IMG/VR virus record: IMGVR_UViG_3300015263_000147 | Coordinates: 1 to 41,813 of that record | DNA length: 41,813 nucleotides | Reading direction: 5' to 3' (one strand) | From: a virus | In this document: positions 8,770-15,960 of the stretch, in pieces | Layout: each line of letters starts with the position of its first letter | Position numbering within the stretch: the first letter of the stretch is position 1 | The notes under the pieces: model-generated | Told to the model about the DNA's origin: nothing | Database searches by the model: none | Seen by the model: only the letters and a program-made list of their open reading frames with translations | Translations under genes and position numbers: made by a program

Positions 8770-9507
8770 TCAACGCTTCCAAGAGGGGGGCGAGGTGACC
8801 TTGGGAGCCCAGACCTCATTGGTCTCTTTCCACGAAGGGTCGCTTGAGGCCACGACAGCTTGGCTGCGTTGTTGAAGCAAGTAGACGTGCTCCTCGTGCT
8901 TGTCCTCGATATCTTGGAGAAGGTTGTCCGTCCCACGAGAGAGCTTCCCGGCGTCCTTCAAGGCCGTAGCCATCTGAGCGACGCTGGCGACGAACCATTG
9001 TTCCGCCTTCAGGCTCGTGGCGATGTACGAGTCCGGGCTCTCACCTTCACCGAAGGTGGTTCCGTCCCCGCAGAGAGCCTGGACGATCCGGGTCACCTGA
9101 TACGCCTGAGCCCCTGGGTGAAGCGCCTCTTTGGAGGCTCCCGTGCCCACGGCTCGTTCGGCGATCTGGTCGATTTCACCCACGATGCCGTTGTAAAGGC
9201 GCTCGAAAAGCTGGTGGTCGGCGTAGAAAGGTGGGCCGTACGTAAGCCAATGATGGCTTTGGTGAACCATCGCGAGGGCTCGGAGCAAAGTCAGAGCCGT
9301 GGGGAGGATGGCATCCGGGACCTGAACAGCCTCATCCACGATGGAAGCCGTTACAACCCGAGCGACCTTCACGTCCGGCTGGTAGGGGAGCCCCGGTAGA
9401 TAAGGAGGACCCTGCATGTACGGGTTGTAGGAAGTGGGATCCTGCCAGATCGCATCGGTCGCGTCCGACGTTGGCTGAGCCGCCGTCTTCCAGCGAAGAT
9501 GGTTCAC
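8770..9507 (-). CDS. Dps/ferritin-like protein
   Basis: 245 aa. The central part carries the Dps pattern: HW at 86-87, GPPFYADH ending at His98, LFE with Glu102, then EIDQIAER with Asp113 and Glu117. Counting from His86 gives offsets of 12, 16, 27 and 31, identical to His51, His63, Asp67, Asp78 and Glu82 of E. coli Dps, with one Asp-to-Glu change. The inter-subunit ferroxidase ligands are therefore all present. A C-terminal helix (DIEDKHEEHVYLL) fits the last ferritin-like helix. Dps proteins oxidise and store iron and can bind DNA. A Pro/Tyr-rich N-terminal extension of about 45 residues and a C-terminal tail are unusual and may anchor it to virion parts (inference). It starts with GTG overlapping the upstream stop (GTGA). 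Confidence 0.85.
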   Translation of the reverse strand: MNHLRWKTAAQPTSDATDAIWQDPTSYNPYMQGPPYLPGLPYQPDVKVARVVTASIVDEAVQVPDAILPTALTLLRALAMVHQSHHWLTYGPPFYADHQLFERLYNGIVGEIDQIAERAVGTGASKEALHPGAQAYQVTRIVQALCGDGTTFGEGESPDSYIATSLKAEQWFVASVAQMATALKDAGKLSRGTDNLLQDIEDKHEEHVYLLQQRSQAVVASSDPSWKETNEVWAPKVTSPPSWKR

Positions 9508-10184
9508 TTGACCCTCTTCTCCATCTGTTGAGCGACGATTGCAGCCTCACGGGCGAGTTTCTTGATCTCGGGGAGCACGTGAGCGAGCACGTAGGTCGGG
9601 TCCTCGGTCCTCCCAACCCCAACTTTCGCCATTCGGGCAGAGTGCTGCGAGGCCGCCTTGATGCCGTTGACGATGGCATCGTACTGAGCCTTGAGAACCT
9701 TGAGAGCCGGGTGGTCTTCCCCTTGGTCGAGAATCTCCGAGGCGATGAGGTTGCGATCCGGAGACGGGGCTTCTGTAGCTTCCTTCTTTTCGGACAGCTC
9801 TTTCTTGACCTCCGTGAGATTCGACTTCTCCGGCTTCGGAGTGAAGCTCTTGCCGGAGAAGGGGCTCTTGAGCGTGCTCGTCTGCCTCTTGGAGAGGTAG
9901 AACTCCTTGCCCTCGCCGTCGATGTACTTGAAGAGGGCTCCTTTGACCTTGGCGCCTTCCTCTTTCAAGTCCTTGCTGACATCGTTCACCGTGGACTTCT
10001 CCGGCTTCGACGTGAAGGTCTTGCCGGAGAAGGGGCTCTTCATAGGCCCGATCTTCTTCACGGAGAGGTAGAACTCCCCGCCCTCATCATCCACGTACTT
10101 CCAAAGCACCCCGGCTGCGGCCGTCTTACCGACGAGCGTGGAGGCACGGGCGAGAAGAGCTTGCTTGGGGTCGGTCGTGAGCAT
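9504..10184 (-). CDS. Protein with two tandem SPFSGK repeats
   Basis: 226 aa from ATG 10184, which has GGAG eight bases upstream; a longer TTG start at 10220 is less likely. Two copies of a roughly 52-residue unit lie in tandem at about residues 25-76 and 82-133. Both contain FKY/WKY(I/V)D-EG-EFYLS, then KSPFSGK-FT-KPEKS, then an acidic/basic helix. The unit resembles a small beta-domain with a basic loop; I cannot name it. The C-terminal 95 residues are helical (LKVLKAQYDAIVNGI, LPEIKKLAREAAIVAQQ). Placed between a coiled-coil protein and the Dps-like gene, it may be a structural or DNA-contacting component. Function unknown. Confidence 0.75.
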   Translation of the reverse strand: MLTTDPKQALLARASTLVGKTAAAGVLWKYVDDEGGEFYLSVKKIGPMKSPFSGKTFTSKPEKSTVNDVSKDLKEEGAKVKGALFKYIDGEGKEFYLSKRQTSTLKSPFSGKSFTPKPEKSNLTEVKKELSEKKEATEAPSPDRNLIASEILDQGEDHPALKVLKAQYDAIVNGIKAASQHSARMAKVGVGRTEDPTYVLAHVLPEIKKLAREAAIVAQQMEKRVK

Positions 10185-10231
10185 CGGATCGTCTCCGTTA
10201 CTCCACCCGCATAAGAACAACTTTCAGTCGT

Positions 10232-10909
10232 TCATTGACCCGAAGGTTGCTTTCGGAACCTCTTGAGGGCATCGGCGGCCGAAGCGACCCCTCCAGACTC
10301 CGTGCTCCCCTCTTGGACAGAGATACGGGAGGCATCGACGCTATCCGGGCGGATCTGAGACGGGATGAACTTGGGGGCGTCATCCTCAACGGGCTCCGAG
10401 GTTGCGGCCTTCCCAAAGGTGCCTTGCGTGACGGTCTGGATGACCGTAGCCGGCCGCTCTTTCAGTAGAGCGAGCATCTGATCGAGCTTCCCTTCGGTAC
10501 CCTTCGCTGCTTCCGCCTCACTTGCCAACTTGGCGTTCTCCGAACGAAGTGCGACCAACTCCTCACGCAAGCGGGCGTTCTCTGCCTCAAGCGCCACCTT
10601 CTCTTGCTTCAAGTTGCTCGCCTCACTCTCGGCGTTGGAGCGTTGAGCCATCTGCTTGGCTAGATCGTTGGCGAATCGCTCTTCCTCAGCGACCCCACCT
10701 GGAGTCCGAGGGAACTTCAGACGCATGAGACTGTGCGTGTTGAGCTGGAAAAGGATGCCTTGGGAGAGGGCTCGGTGCAGGTCTACCGAGCGGAGAACGA
10801 GGTCCACGGGAATGGTGACAGCATGCCCTTTAGGCACCGAAAACTTGATGTCTTCGATGAGGTAGTCCCTCGTGATGCCGCACACGACCATGTCCCCTAC
10901 GTTGATCAC
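10232..10909 (-). CDS. Coiled-coil virion-module protein
   Basis: 225 aa, starting with GTG in a GTGA overlap with the upstream gene. The first 65 residues form a compact domain (INVGDMVVCGITRDYLIEDI, then VPKGHAVTIPVDLV). Residues about 75-150 are a clear coiled coil (NLKQEKVALEAENARLREEL and on). The C-terminal 70 residues are polar and probably disordered. No enzymatic motif is seen. The mixture of a small folded head and long coiled coil suits an assembly or scaffold-like tail-module protein. Confidence 0.75.
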   Translation of the reverse strand: MINVGDMVVCGITRDYLIEDIKFSVPKGHAVTIPVDLVLRSVDLHRALSQGILFQLNTHSLMRLKFPRTPGGVAEEERFANDLAKQMAQRSNAESEASNLKQEKVALEAENARLREELVALRSENAKLASEAEAAKGTEGKLDQMLALLKERPATVIQTVTQGTFGKAATSEPVEDDAPKFIPSQIRPDSVDASRISVQEGSTESGGVASAADALKRFRKQPSGQ

Positions 10910-11409
10910 CTTCGCCCCTTTTTCTTCGCTGTGGTTGCCGCTCGCTTGACAACAGATTGGATCTCTTTGGTCATCCGTTCGCGAATCAAGACCCGCGCCT
11001 CTATCTTAGCCTTTTCTACGAAATCGAAGCGGTCGCGTCCAGGGTGGCGCCACTTCCCATCCCTCATCGACTTGATCGTCGCAGTTCGGAAGATCAACTC
11101 CCCTGACTCAGTGATGATAGGGATAGGACGCTTGGCCTTGGAGAGCCACTTCATTTGGCCCTTCTTTTGACCCTTGAGCATCAAAATGAAGGCGGGGTGC
11201 TTCGCCGTGATCGTGAGAGACGATGGGCCGATCTTCACGGCGATGGCCTTAGCGAAGGCTTTTTTAGCCCTTTCGGAAAAGGTGGACTGAAGGAGCTTCC
11301 TCTTGAGGCGGTAGAGGACTTCGCCCTTCATCATCTTGAGGGCTCGGTCGACGGACCTGTCTAGGCCGTGAACAAGTGGCTTGCCGTAGACCGTAGAGAT
11401 GCGATCCAT
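10906..11409 (-). CDS. Basic neck protein, HK97 gp10-like candidate
   Basis: 167 aa from ATG 11409, whose first base overlaps the upstream TGA (TGATG); an in-frame TTG at 11430 is less likely. Strongly basic, with AKAIAVKIGPSSLTITAKHP, a KGQMKWLSKAKRPIPII strand, then KWRHPGRDRFDFVEKA and a C-terminal helical, Lys/Arg-rich tail. The HPG followed by an aromatic and a closing helix is like HK97 gp10-type tail-completion proteins. Position after a closure-like protein and before the sheath supports this, but similarity is weak. Confidence 0.6.
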   Translation of the reverse strand: MDRISTVYGKPLVHGLDRSVDRALKMMKGEVLYRLKRKLLQSTFSERAKKAFAKAIAVKIGPSSLTITAKHPAFILMLKGQKKGQMKWLSKAKRPIPIITESGELIFRTATIKSMRDGKWRHPGRDRFDFVEKAKIEARVLIRERMTKEIQSVVKRAATTAKKKGRR

Positions 11410-12764
11410 CAGTAGTTCGTGTTCTCCCAAGCCTTCGTACGACCACGGATCTCACGCTCATCGCCGATGTTGGGCTTCTCCGTCACGTCCCGGCTGGCCT
11501 CGTTCTCTGGCCCAGAGGCCACGAACTGCTTGGCTGCGTACTTGATGGGGTCACCCACGGGGACCTTGTACCGGATGTCCTTGTCGTCGAAGCTCCCGAT
11601 CGAGAAGTGCTGTTGGAGGATGTTACCTCGGTTGGAGGGCATCCGTACGGGTCCGATGGTGTAGCGGTCCCCGTTCACCTTCATGATGAAGTCTCGTTGG
11701 CAGAGCAGCGGGGTTGGGCCGGTCCAGACCTCGTATTGGTGGGTGGTCATCCGGCCCCGGTCCGTCTGGCGGATAGCAACCTCGGCGTCGTCCGGAGCAA
11801 CAATGATGTCGTACGGCCCCTCGTACCCTCCAACGATGCCGGTACCGTAACAATCAAGGCAGTCCGAGAGGGGTTGCTTGTGATGGAAAGAGACGCAAGG
11901 GCATGGGATGCCTACGTTCTTCCGGAGGAAGACGCTCACCCTCTCTCCGCCTTGGCTCAAGATCCAACGGTTACGCCGGATGGCTTCCCGCCAAATGTAG
12001 TCGAGCTTCTCGACCTCGAACGTGTTGGTGGCCGCCGCATGCTCTAGTGGGGTCTCCACGAGGTCTTGAGGCTGTACGAGGGAGAGGTTGCACCCTTGAG
12101 GTACGCCGACCGTCGTGACCCGATAGAACGTCCTTTGGTTCAGGTCCGTCTTGAGAAAAGACCTGGGGTACCGATAGGTACAGGTGACCCGGCTCCCTGT
12201 TGTCGGGACCACGGGCTCGATGACCTTTTGCCGAGCAACGTCCGTGTAGCGGTTGACGTCGATCTCGATCTCACCAGTGTTCCCGCTGACCTTGAGAACG
12301 GGGACTTGAACCCCATCGACGTACACCCACACGTCATTGGGGTTGTTTGTGGGGATGTTGCGGGAGCCCTCCGCGACGATAGGGTGGTGCTCCGTCTTGA
12401 AGACGTACCGAGGGGCATCCATCCCGCTCGCAGAATTGTCCACACCAAAGAGGAGGAACTTGTCCGATACGTCCTCTTCGACGATCAGCTCATTGTCCGT
12501 CTGGTCACGCCAAAACGTCGAGCCAATAGGGAGGTCCGTGATGCGCTCGTAAGGGCCAAACTCGGAGTCAAACGAGCGGTAGACGTTGACCCCGAGCAGG
12601 TGGAACCTGCTGTTCAAGGTGAGAATGGCGGGGTCATCCCAACGAAGGTCGATGACCCCTCGCGACCCATCCAACATGAACAAATTTAGCGGGGGAGCCG
12701 GCCACGGGAGCTTGGTGATCTCCCGTAGGTCCGGCGTACGATCGCGCTGCCCTACGTCCGCCAT
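11409..12764 (-). CDS. Zinc-site virion protein, candidate head-closure/neck
   Basis: 451 aa, largely beta-rich. The N-terminal part has a fibronectin-like feel (VIDLRWDDPAI, LLGVNVYRSFDSEFGPYERI), then VWVYVDGVQVPVL and FYRVTTVGV. Residues 288-305 hold Cys288, Cys290, Cys302 and Cys305 (CxC, 11 residues, CxxC) followed by YGTGIVGG, a likely structural zinc knuckle like that in DnaJ-type fingers and in some phage neck proteins. The C-terminal part (YEVWTGPTPLL, FIMKVNGDRYTIGPV) resembles head-closure or stopper beta-barrels. The ATG has GAGG four bases upstream. Confidence 0.65.
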   Translation of the reverse strand: MADVGQRDRTPDLREITKLPWPAPPLNLFMLDGSRGVIDLRWDDPAILTLNSRFHLLGVNVYRSFDSEFGPYERITDLPIGSTFWRDQTDNELIVEEDVSDKFLLFGVDNSASGMDAPRYVFKTEHHPIVAEGSRNIPTNNPNDVWVYVDGVQVPVLKVSGNTGEIEIDVNRYTDVARQKVIEPVVPTTGSRVTCTYRYPRSFLKTDLNQRTFYRVTTVGVPQGCNLSLVQPQDLVETPLEHAAATNTFEVEKLDYIWREAIRRNRWILSQGGERVSVFLRKNVGIPCPCVSFHHKQPLSDCLDCYGTGIVGGYEGPYDIIVAPDDAEVAIRQTDRGRMTTHQYEVWTGPTPLLCQRDFIMKVNGDRYTIGPVRMPSNRGNILQQHFSIGSFDDKDIRYKVPVGDPIKYAAKQFVASGPENEASRDVTEKPNIGDEREIRGRTKAWENTNY

Positions 12765-12765
12765 A

Positions 12766-12783
12766 GTGCCTCATCAAAGGCAC
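12766..12783. other. Hairpin over the start region of the zinc-site neck gene
   Basis: GTGCC (12766-12770) and GGCAC (12779-12783) pair across 8 bases. The Shine-Dalgarno GAGG of the gene starting at 12764 lies at the stem/loop border, so this RNA structure could affect initiation. Adjacent is a 12-bp perfect palindrome GACGGATCCGTC at 12790-12801. Confidence 0.35.
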
Positions 12784-12799
12784 CTGATAGACGGATCCG

Positions 12800-13153
12800 T
12801 CAGGATGCCTTGGCGGCCCCGTTTTCAGGGGCTTCCTTCTTTTCCACCATGTCGGATGGCGCCCCCTGAACGGGGGTCATCTTCCCGGACTTGGCGTCGA
12901 TCTCGACCGGGAAGTTGGGCGGAAGACCCCGAGCGATGAGGAGCCCCTCGAACATCTTTTGACGCTCGGCGTCAACGTTCGCCGCTGCCCGGAGCACCCG
13001 AACCTTCTCCTGCTCCAGATCGAGAAGCCTCTCTGCGCACTGCATACGGGCCTGTTGGAGCTGCCCGAACTTCCCAAGTTGCTCGGGATCAACCGGGTCG
13101 TCGATCGTGAGTTGCTTCTTTTCCGTGATCGTCGGGTTCGCGGGCGTGCTCAT
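12800..13153 (-). CDS. Small helical protein of unknown function
   Basis: 117 aa from ATG 13153, which follows CGGAG by about nine bases; a GTG at 13183 in the same frame is less supported. The central helix (GKFGQLQQARMQCAERLLDL and following) is long, charged and probably coiled coil. Both ends are polar with a Lys/Glu/Ala-rich tail. It lies between the adaptor-like and closure-like genes. Size and form suit a small chaperone or linker; no domain recognised. Confidence 0.65.
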   Translation of the reverse strand: MSTPANPTITEKKQLTIDDPVDPEQLGKFGQLQQARMQCAERLLDLEQEKVRVLRAAANVDAERQKMFEGLLIARGLPPNFPVEIDAKSGKMTPVQGAPSDMVEKKEAPENGAAKAS

Positions 13154-13229
13154 CTGCATTTTCTCCGAGTAATTTGGGGGCACCCCAAAGGGGGCGTGTG
13201 CCTTGGTACGAGAAGATAAGAAGATCCTA

Positions 13230-13245
13230 TCTCAGCGAACTGAGA
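13230..13245 (-). terminator. TTCG-loop hairpin after the adaptor-like gene
   Basis: On the minus strand TCTCAG-TTCG-CTGAGA forms a 6-bp stem with a UUCG loop, 7 bases past the stop at 13253. It is followed by a pyrimidine-rich stretch (ATCTTCTTATCTTC). A weak terminator or processing hairpin is likely. Confidence 0.5.
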
Positions 13246-13252
13246 CACCGGC

Positions 13253-14143
13253 TTAGAATCCGAGGAACTTCCGAGGGCTCAATACACCGCGACCGACGTA
13301 CGGACCGAAAGCGCTGCGAATCCCGGCCCCATACTTGGGCTGTTGAAGGCCCTTGATGTACTTGATCGTCTGCTTGGCCCGCTCCAGTTGCTTGTCGAAG
13401 AGGTCCGAGGCCCCTTGCTTGAGGCTCTCGTACTTGCTCGATTTATCGATCGTGAGGGAGACACCGCCGATGCTGTAGTCGAACTCGTCGGCCACCCAGT
13501 TGATCTGGAGAGCCTGGAGGGCGTAGATCATGGCCCCCGTGATGAGCAAGGTCCGCCATTCAGGGCGGTAGTTCGCCATCTGCTCGATGTCAGCGAAGGG
13601 CGTACGAGGTGGTGTCGCGATGATCATGTCCAGGGACCGATCAAGGTACTCAAGAAGCTCCACATCCTCCCATATGTAACCGAAGACCCGGCTGAATTGG
13701 TTGACGGTCTCCTCGTGGGCGGGCGGGCGGAACTTGTAGAATTTGTCCGGATTCTGGTCCCGGAGGAGCATCCGAAGCCTTCGGATGAGGTCTTCTTGGA
13801 GAGGTGTGAAGCACGTCGGCATCGCCGTCTCGCGATCCCGAACGTTGAACTCTTGAACGACCGTCTGGATCGGACCCCCTACGATCTCCCGCATGGTCCA
13901 GCGAATGCGGTAGTCCCCGAGGTTGGCATCGAGCGGGATGATGAGGGAGGCGTAGTATTCGCCGACAGTTGGGTTGAGTGGCGTCCTCTTGGGTGACCCA
14001 ACGAGCACCTCCATCCCCGTCGTGAAGTCGTAGATGGCGTAGTAAATCTCGGCAGCGTTCGTCGGATGTCCGGACGAGTTGGTCAGGAACAGATTCAGGT
14101 CGTCCCGGCCAAGCTGTTGCCCTCTGAGGAAACCTACACCCAT
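13253..14143 (-). CDS. Virion protein, candidate head-tail adaptor
   Basis: 296 aa. The first 100 residues look like an Ig-like beta domain (AEIYYAIYDFTTGMEVLVG, GDYRIRWTMREI). From about residue 110 it becomes helical (EDLIRRLRMLLRDQNPDKFY, WRTLLITGAMIYALQALQI), as in gp6-like connector proteins, ending with a basic tail. It shares the N-terminal style of the next upstream gene (GEYYASLIIP versus GEYYVSG), suggesting related beta domains. Start ATG has GGTGGTGAG upstream and follows the previous stop within two bases. The adaptor role is inferred from order and the helical C-terminus. Confidence 0.65.
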   Translation of the reverse strand: MGVGFLRGQQLGRDDLNLFLTNSSGHPTNAAEIYYAIYDFTTGMEVLVGSPKRTPLNPTVGEYYASLIIPLDANLGDYRIRWTMREIVGGPIQTVVQEFNVRDRETAMPTCFTPLQEDLIRRLRMLLRDQNPDKFYKFRPPAHEETVNQFSRVFGYIWEDVELLEYLDRSLDMIIATPPRTPFADIEQMANYRPEWRTLLITGAMIYALQALQINWVADEFDYSIGGVSLTIDKSSKYESLKQGASDLFDKQLERAKQTIKYIKGLQQPKYGAGIRSAFGPYVGRGVLSPRKFLGF

Positions 14144-14144
14144 C

Positions 14145-14576
14145 TCACCACCCGAACTTCCCGCACGAGCCGGTCTGCGTCAAGCACCCCCCACCGCACC
14201 CACACGAGACCGTCCCGTAGGTCGCGGGCTGTAGCTGGGAAGTGTCGAACACGGTGAACCCGAATCGCTCGGTCATGAGAGCCGACCCGAAGGACTGCTC
14301 CAGCTTCCACTCGACGTACCAGCTACCCGGCTGACCGCACTGCCCAGCAACCCCGGAGACGTAGTATTCACCGATATCCGCCATCACCGGGGTCCGACCA
14401 CAAGGACCAACACGCATCGGCGCACAAGCATCCTTGGCGTAACGGTACAAGGTGTACGTCACCTTGTATGGGCTGACGGGGTTTCCCGCCGTATCCGTCA
14501 CGAACAGTGGGAGGTCTCCTCGTTGGAAGACATACCCCCACTTGAAGACTCCGGGGCTGGCGGGCTTAACAATCAT
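14145..14576 (-). CDS. Small Ig-like virion protein with Cys-rich tail
   Basis: 143 aa from ATG 14576, overlapping the upstream gene by 11 bases, with GGTGG upstream. Beta-rich (LPLFVTDTAGNPVSPYKVTY, GEYYVSGV, WYVEWKLEQSFGSAL). The last 25 residues are Gly- and Cys-rich, with Cys in a CGCGGGC cluster and one further Cys near the C-terminus. Two more Cys pairs lie mid-protein (DACAP, GPCGR, GQCGQ). Such Cys density is rare in cytoplasmic phage proteins and suggests metal binding or disulfides in the finished particle. Function unknown. Confidence 0.7.
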   Translation of the reverse strand: MIVKPASPGVFKWGYVFQRGDLPLFVTDTAGNPVSPYKVTYTLYRYAKDACAPMRVGPCGRTPVMADIGEYYVSGVAGQCGQPGSWYVEWKLEQSFGSALMTERFGFTVFDTSQLQPATYGTVSCGCGGGCLTQTGSCGKFGW

Positions 14577-14973
14577 TCTTACCACCCGTGCCAATAAAAG
14601 AAGCCTTCATCCCGCTGCCGAGCTGAGGCCCGGCGCCAGGAACGACATCGTAGTCCTGCGCCAAAATCTGCGTCACGGTAGGGTAGGTGATGATGAGCCT
14701 CCAGTAGCCCACAGCGTTGGGGCGCCAACGTACGCCATACGGACCCCCGAGGATCTCCTCCCAGTAAATTTTCCCCGCAACGATTTGGCTGTCAACAACA
14801 CCAACCCCAGAGACCATCGGCCACGTGAGGGTGGTGTTGTTGAAGTAAATCTGACCCGTGACGTTGCTGATTGTCAGCCCGGTCGCACGGGTATAGCCGT
14901 CAAGCTGGAAGAAGTCTGCTTGGTCGTAGACCACCTGATTGGACTGTACAAGCCTGCCTCGTGTGGTGGCCAT
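14566..14973 (-). CDS. Small virion protein, paralogue A
   Basis: 135 aa, beta-rich. Residues about 45-115 align closely with the upstream neighbour: TLTWPMVSGVGVVDSQIVAG here against QLSWPIVSGVGVADVQVAAG there, followed by KIYWEE/KVYWTE, VRWRPN/IRWFPN, YWRLIITYP/PWRVLLTYP and DYDVVPG/TYEVVPQ. The two are a tandem duplication. ATG follows a strong GGAGGGGG and overlaps the preceding TGA. Probably a fibre, baseplate or neck decoration; exact role unknown. Confidence 0.7.
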   Translation of the reverse strand: MATTRGRLVQSNQVVYDQADFFQLDGYTRATGLTISNVTGQIYFNNTTLTWPMVSGVGVVDSQIVAGKIYWEEILGGPYGVRWRPNAVGYWRLIITYPTVTQILAQDYDVVPGAGPQLGSGMKASFIGTGGKNDC

Positions 14974-15522
14974 TCACGGCCCCCTCCGAATGAATGAGGC
15001 TCGAAGCCCAAGTCCCCCAGGAGCGTTCACCTGGGGGACTACTTCGTAGGTTAGCGAGATAGCTTGATCGTAGGCCGGGTACGTGAGGAGGACGCGCCAC
15101 GGCCCCGTCATGTTCGGGAACCAACGAATGTTGTAGAAGCCGGTGGAGAACTCGGTCCAATAGACCTTCCCCGCCGCTACCTGAACATCGGCCACACCTA
15201 CCCCGGACACGATAGGCCACGACAGTTGCGTGGCACCAACGTAGATCCTGAGTTGGAGGTTGGCTTCGGTCACCCCTTGCGACCGAGTTTTCCCGTCCGC
15301 CAGGAACAGGTCAACTTGGTCTAGGATCATCCGACCCGCTGGGACAGTCCGAGGCGGAGGATTGTACCGAACGGGAGCTGCGTAGCCCGTGTCTACCGTG
15401 AGGTCTGCCCCCACGGTAGACGAGCCCGCGATCCCCGCATCGGCGCTTTGGGTAAGAATACCCTCGGCCGAAAGCGTGGAATCTCCAGACAGATCCGCAT
15501 CGACATCGACGATAGGCGGCAC
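14974..15522 (-). CDS. Small virion protein, paralogue B with repeat-like N-terminus
   Basis: 182 aa from GTG 15522, with GAGGAG six bases upstream. The C-terminal 110 residues are the paralogous domain shared with the downstream gene. The first 45 residues (DADLSGDSTLSAEGILTQSA and on) echo the DASQTGD/LSGD repeats of the two proteins encoded upstream at 15961-18171, implying exchange of repeat segments between neighbours. Probably part of the same surface structure. Confidence 0.7.
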   Translation of the reverse strand: MPPIVDVDADLSGDSTLSAEGILTQSADAGIAGSSTVGADLTVDTGYAAPVRYNPPPRTVPAGRMILDQVDLFLADGKTRSQGVTEANLQLRIYVGATQLSWPIVSGVGVADVQVAAGKVYWTEFSTGFYNIRWFPNMTGPWRVLLTYPAYDQAISLTYEVVPQVNAPGGLGLRASFIRRGP

Positions 15523-15536
15523 CGGCTACTCCTCGA

Positions 15537-15935
15537 TCAACCCTCCGAAACGGTCAAGGCGCCGATCGCGAACGACACCTGATCGCCGGTCCCGACGACC
15601 TTGGACGTTCCAAGGGCACCCTTGTAGAGCATGTTGCCAGCGGAGGCGGCGTCGAGGATCGCCGTGTGCGTGATCGTACCCCACGGAGCGGAGGCTACCG
15701 GGAAGGTGATCGCCGCTGAGTTGGCGACGGATCCCGAAGCGATGGCGCCCCACGTGATCGACTGACGGGCGTACGAACCACCCGAGACCTCGTTGGCCAA
15801 CGAGCCCGTGTCCGTGGGATCTGCCGTGAAGAGACCCGAGTAAACCGTGGCCGGGAAGGCGTACGAGAAGTCGGCGTTGTTCTTGAGGACCCGGTCGAGA
15901 ACGCGGTCCTCCAGAAAGTCGGTCTTTGCGGTCAT
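15537..15935 (-). CDS. Phage structural protein (fibre/tail-associated family)
   Basis: 132 aa. VYSGLFTADPTDTGSLANEV, GGSYARQSITWG and a closing FAIGALTVSEG match a widespread small phage structural family with LFTADP...EVSGGSYARQ and an internal AITFPVASAPWGTITH strand. Members are usually labelled tail fibre or minor structural proteins; their exact site in the particle is not settled to my knowledge. Strong ribosome site GAGGAG. It lies beside the repeat proteins, consistent with a surface or fibre module. Confidence 0.75.
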   Translation of the reverse strand: MTAKTDFLEDRVLDRVLKNNADFSYAFPATVYSGLFTADPTDTGSLANEVSGGSYARQSITWGAIASGSVANSAAITFPVASAPWGTITHTAILDAASAGNMLYKGALGTSKVVGTGDQVSFAIGALTVSEG

Positions 15936-15960
15936 CAGAGCTTCTCCTCTTTACGTTGGT

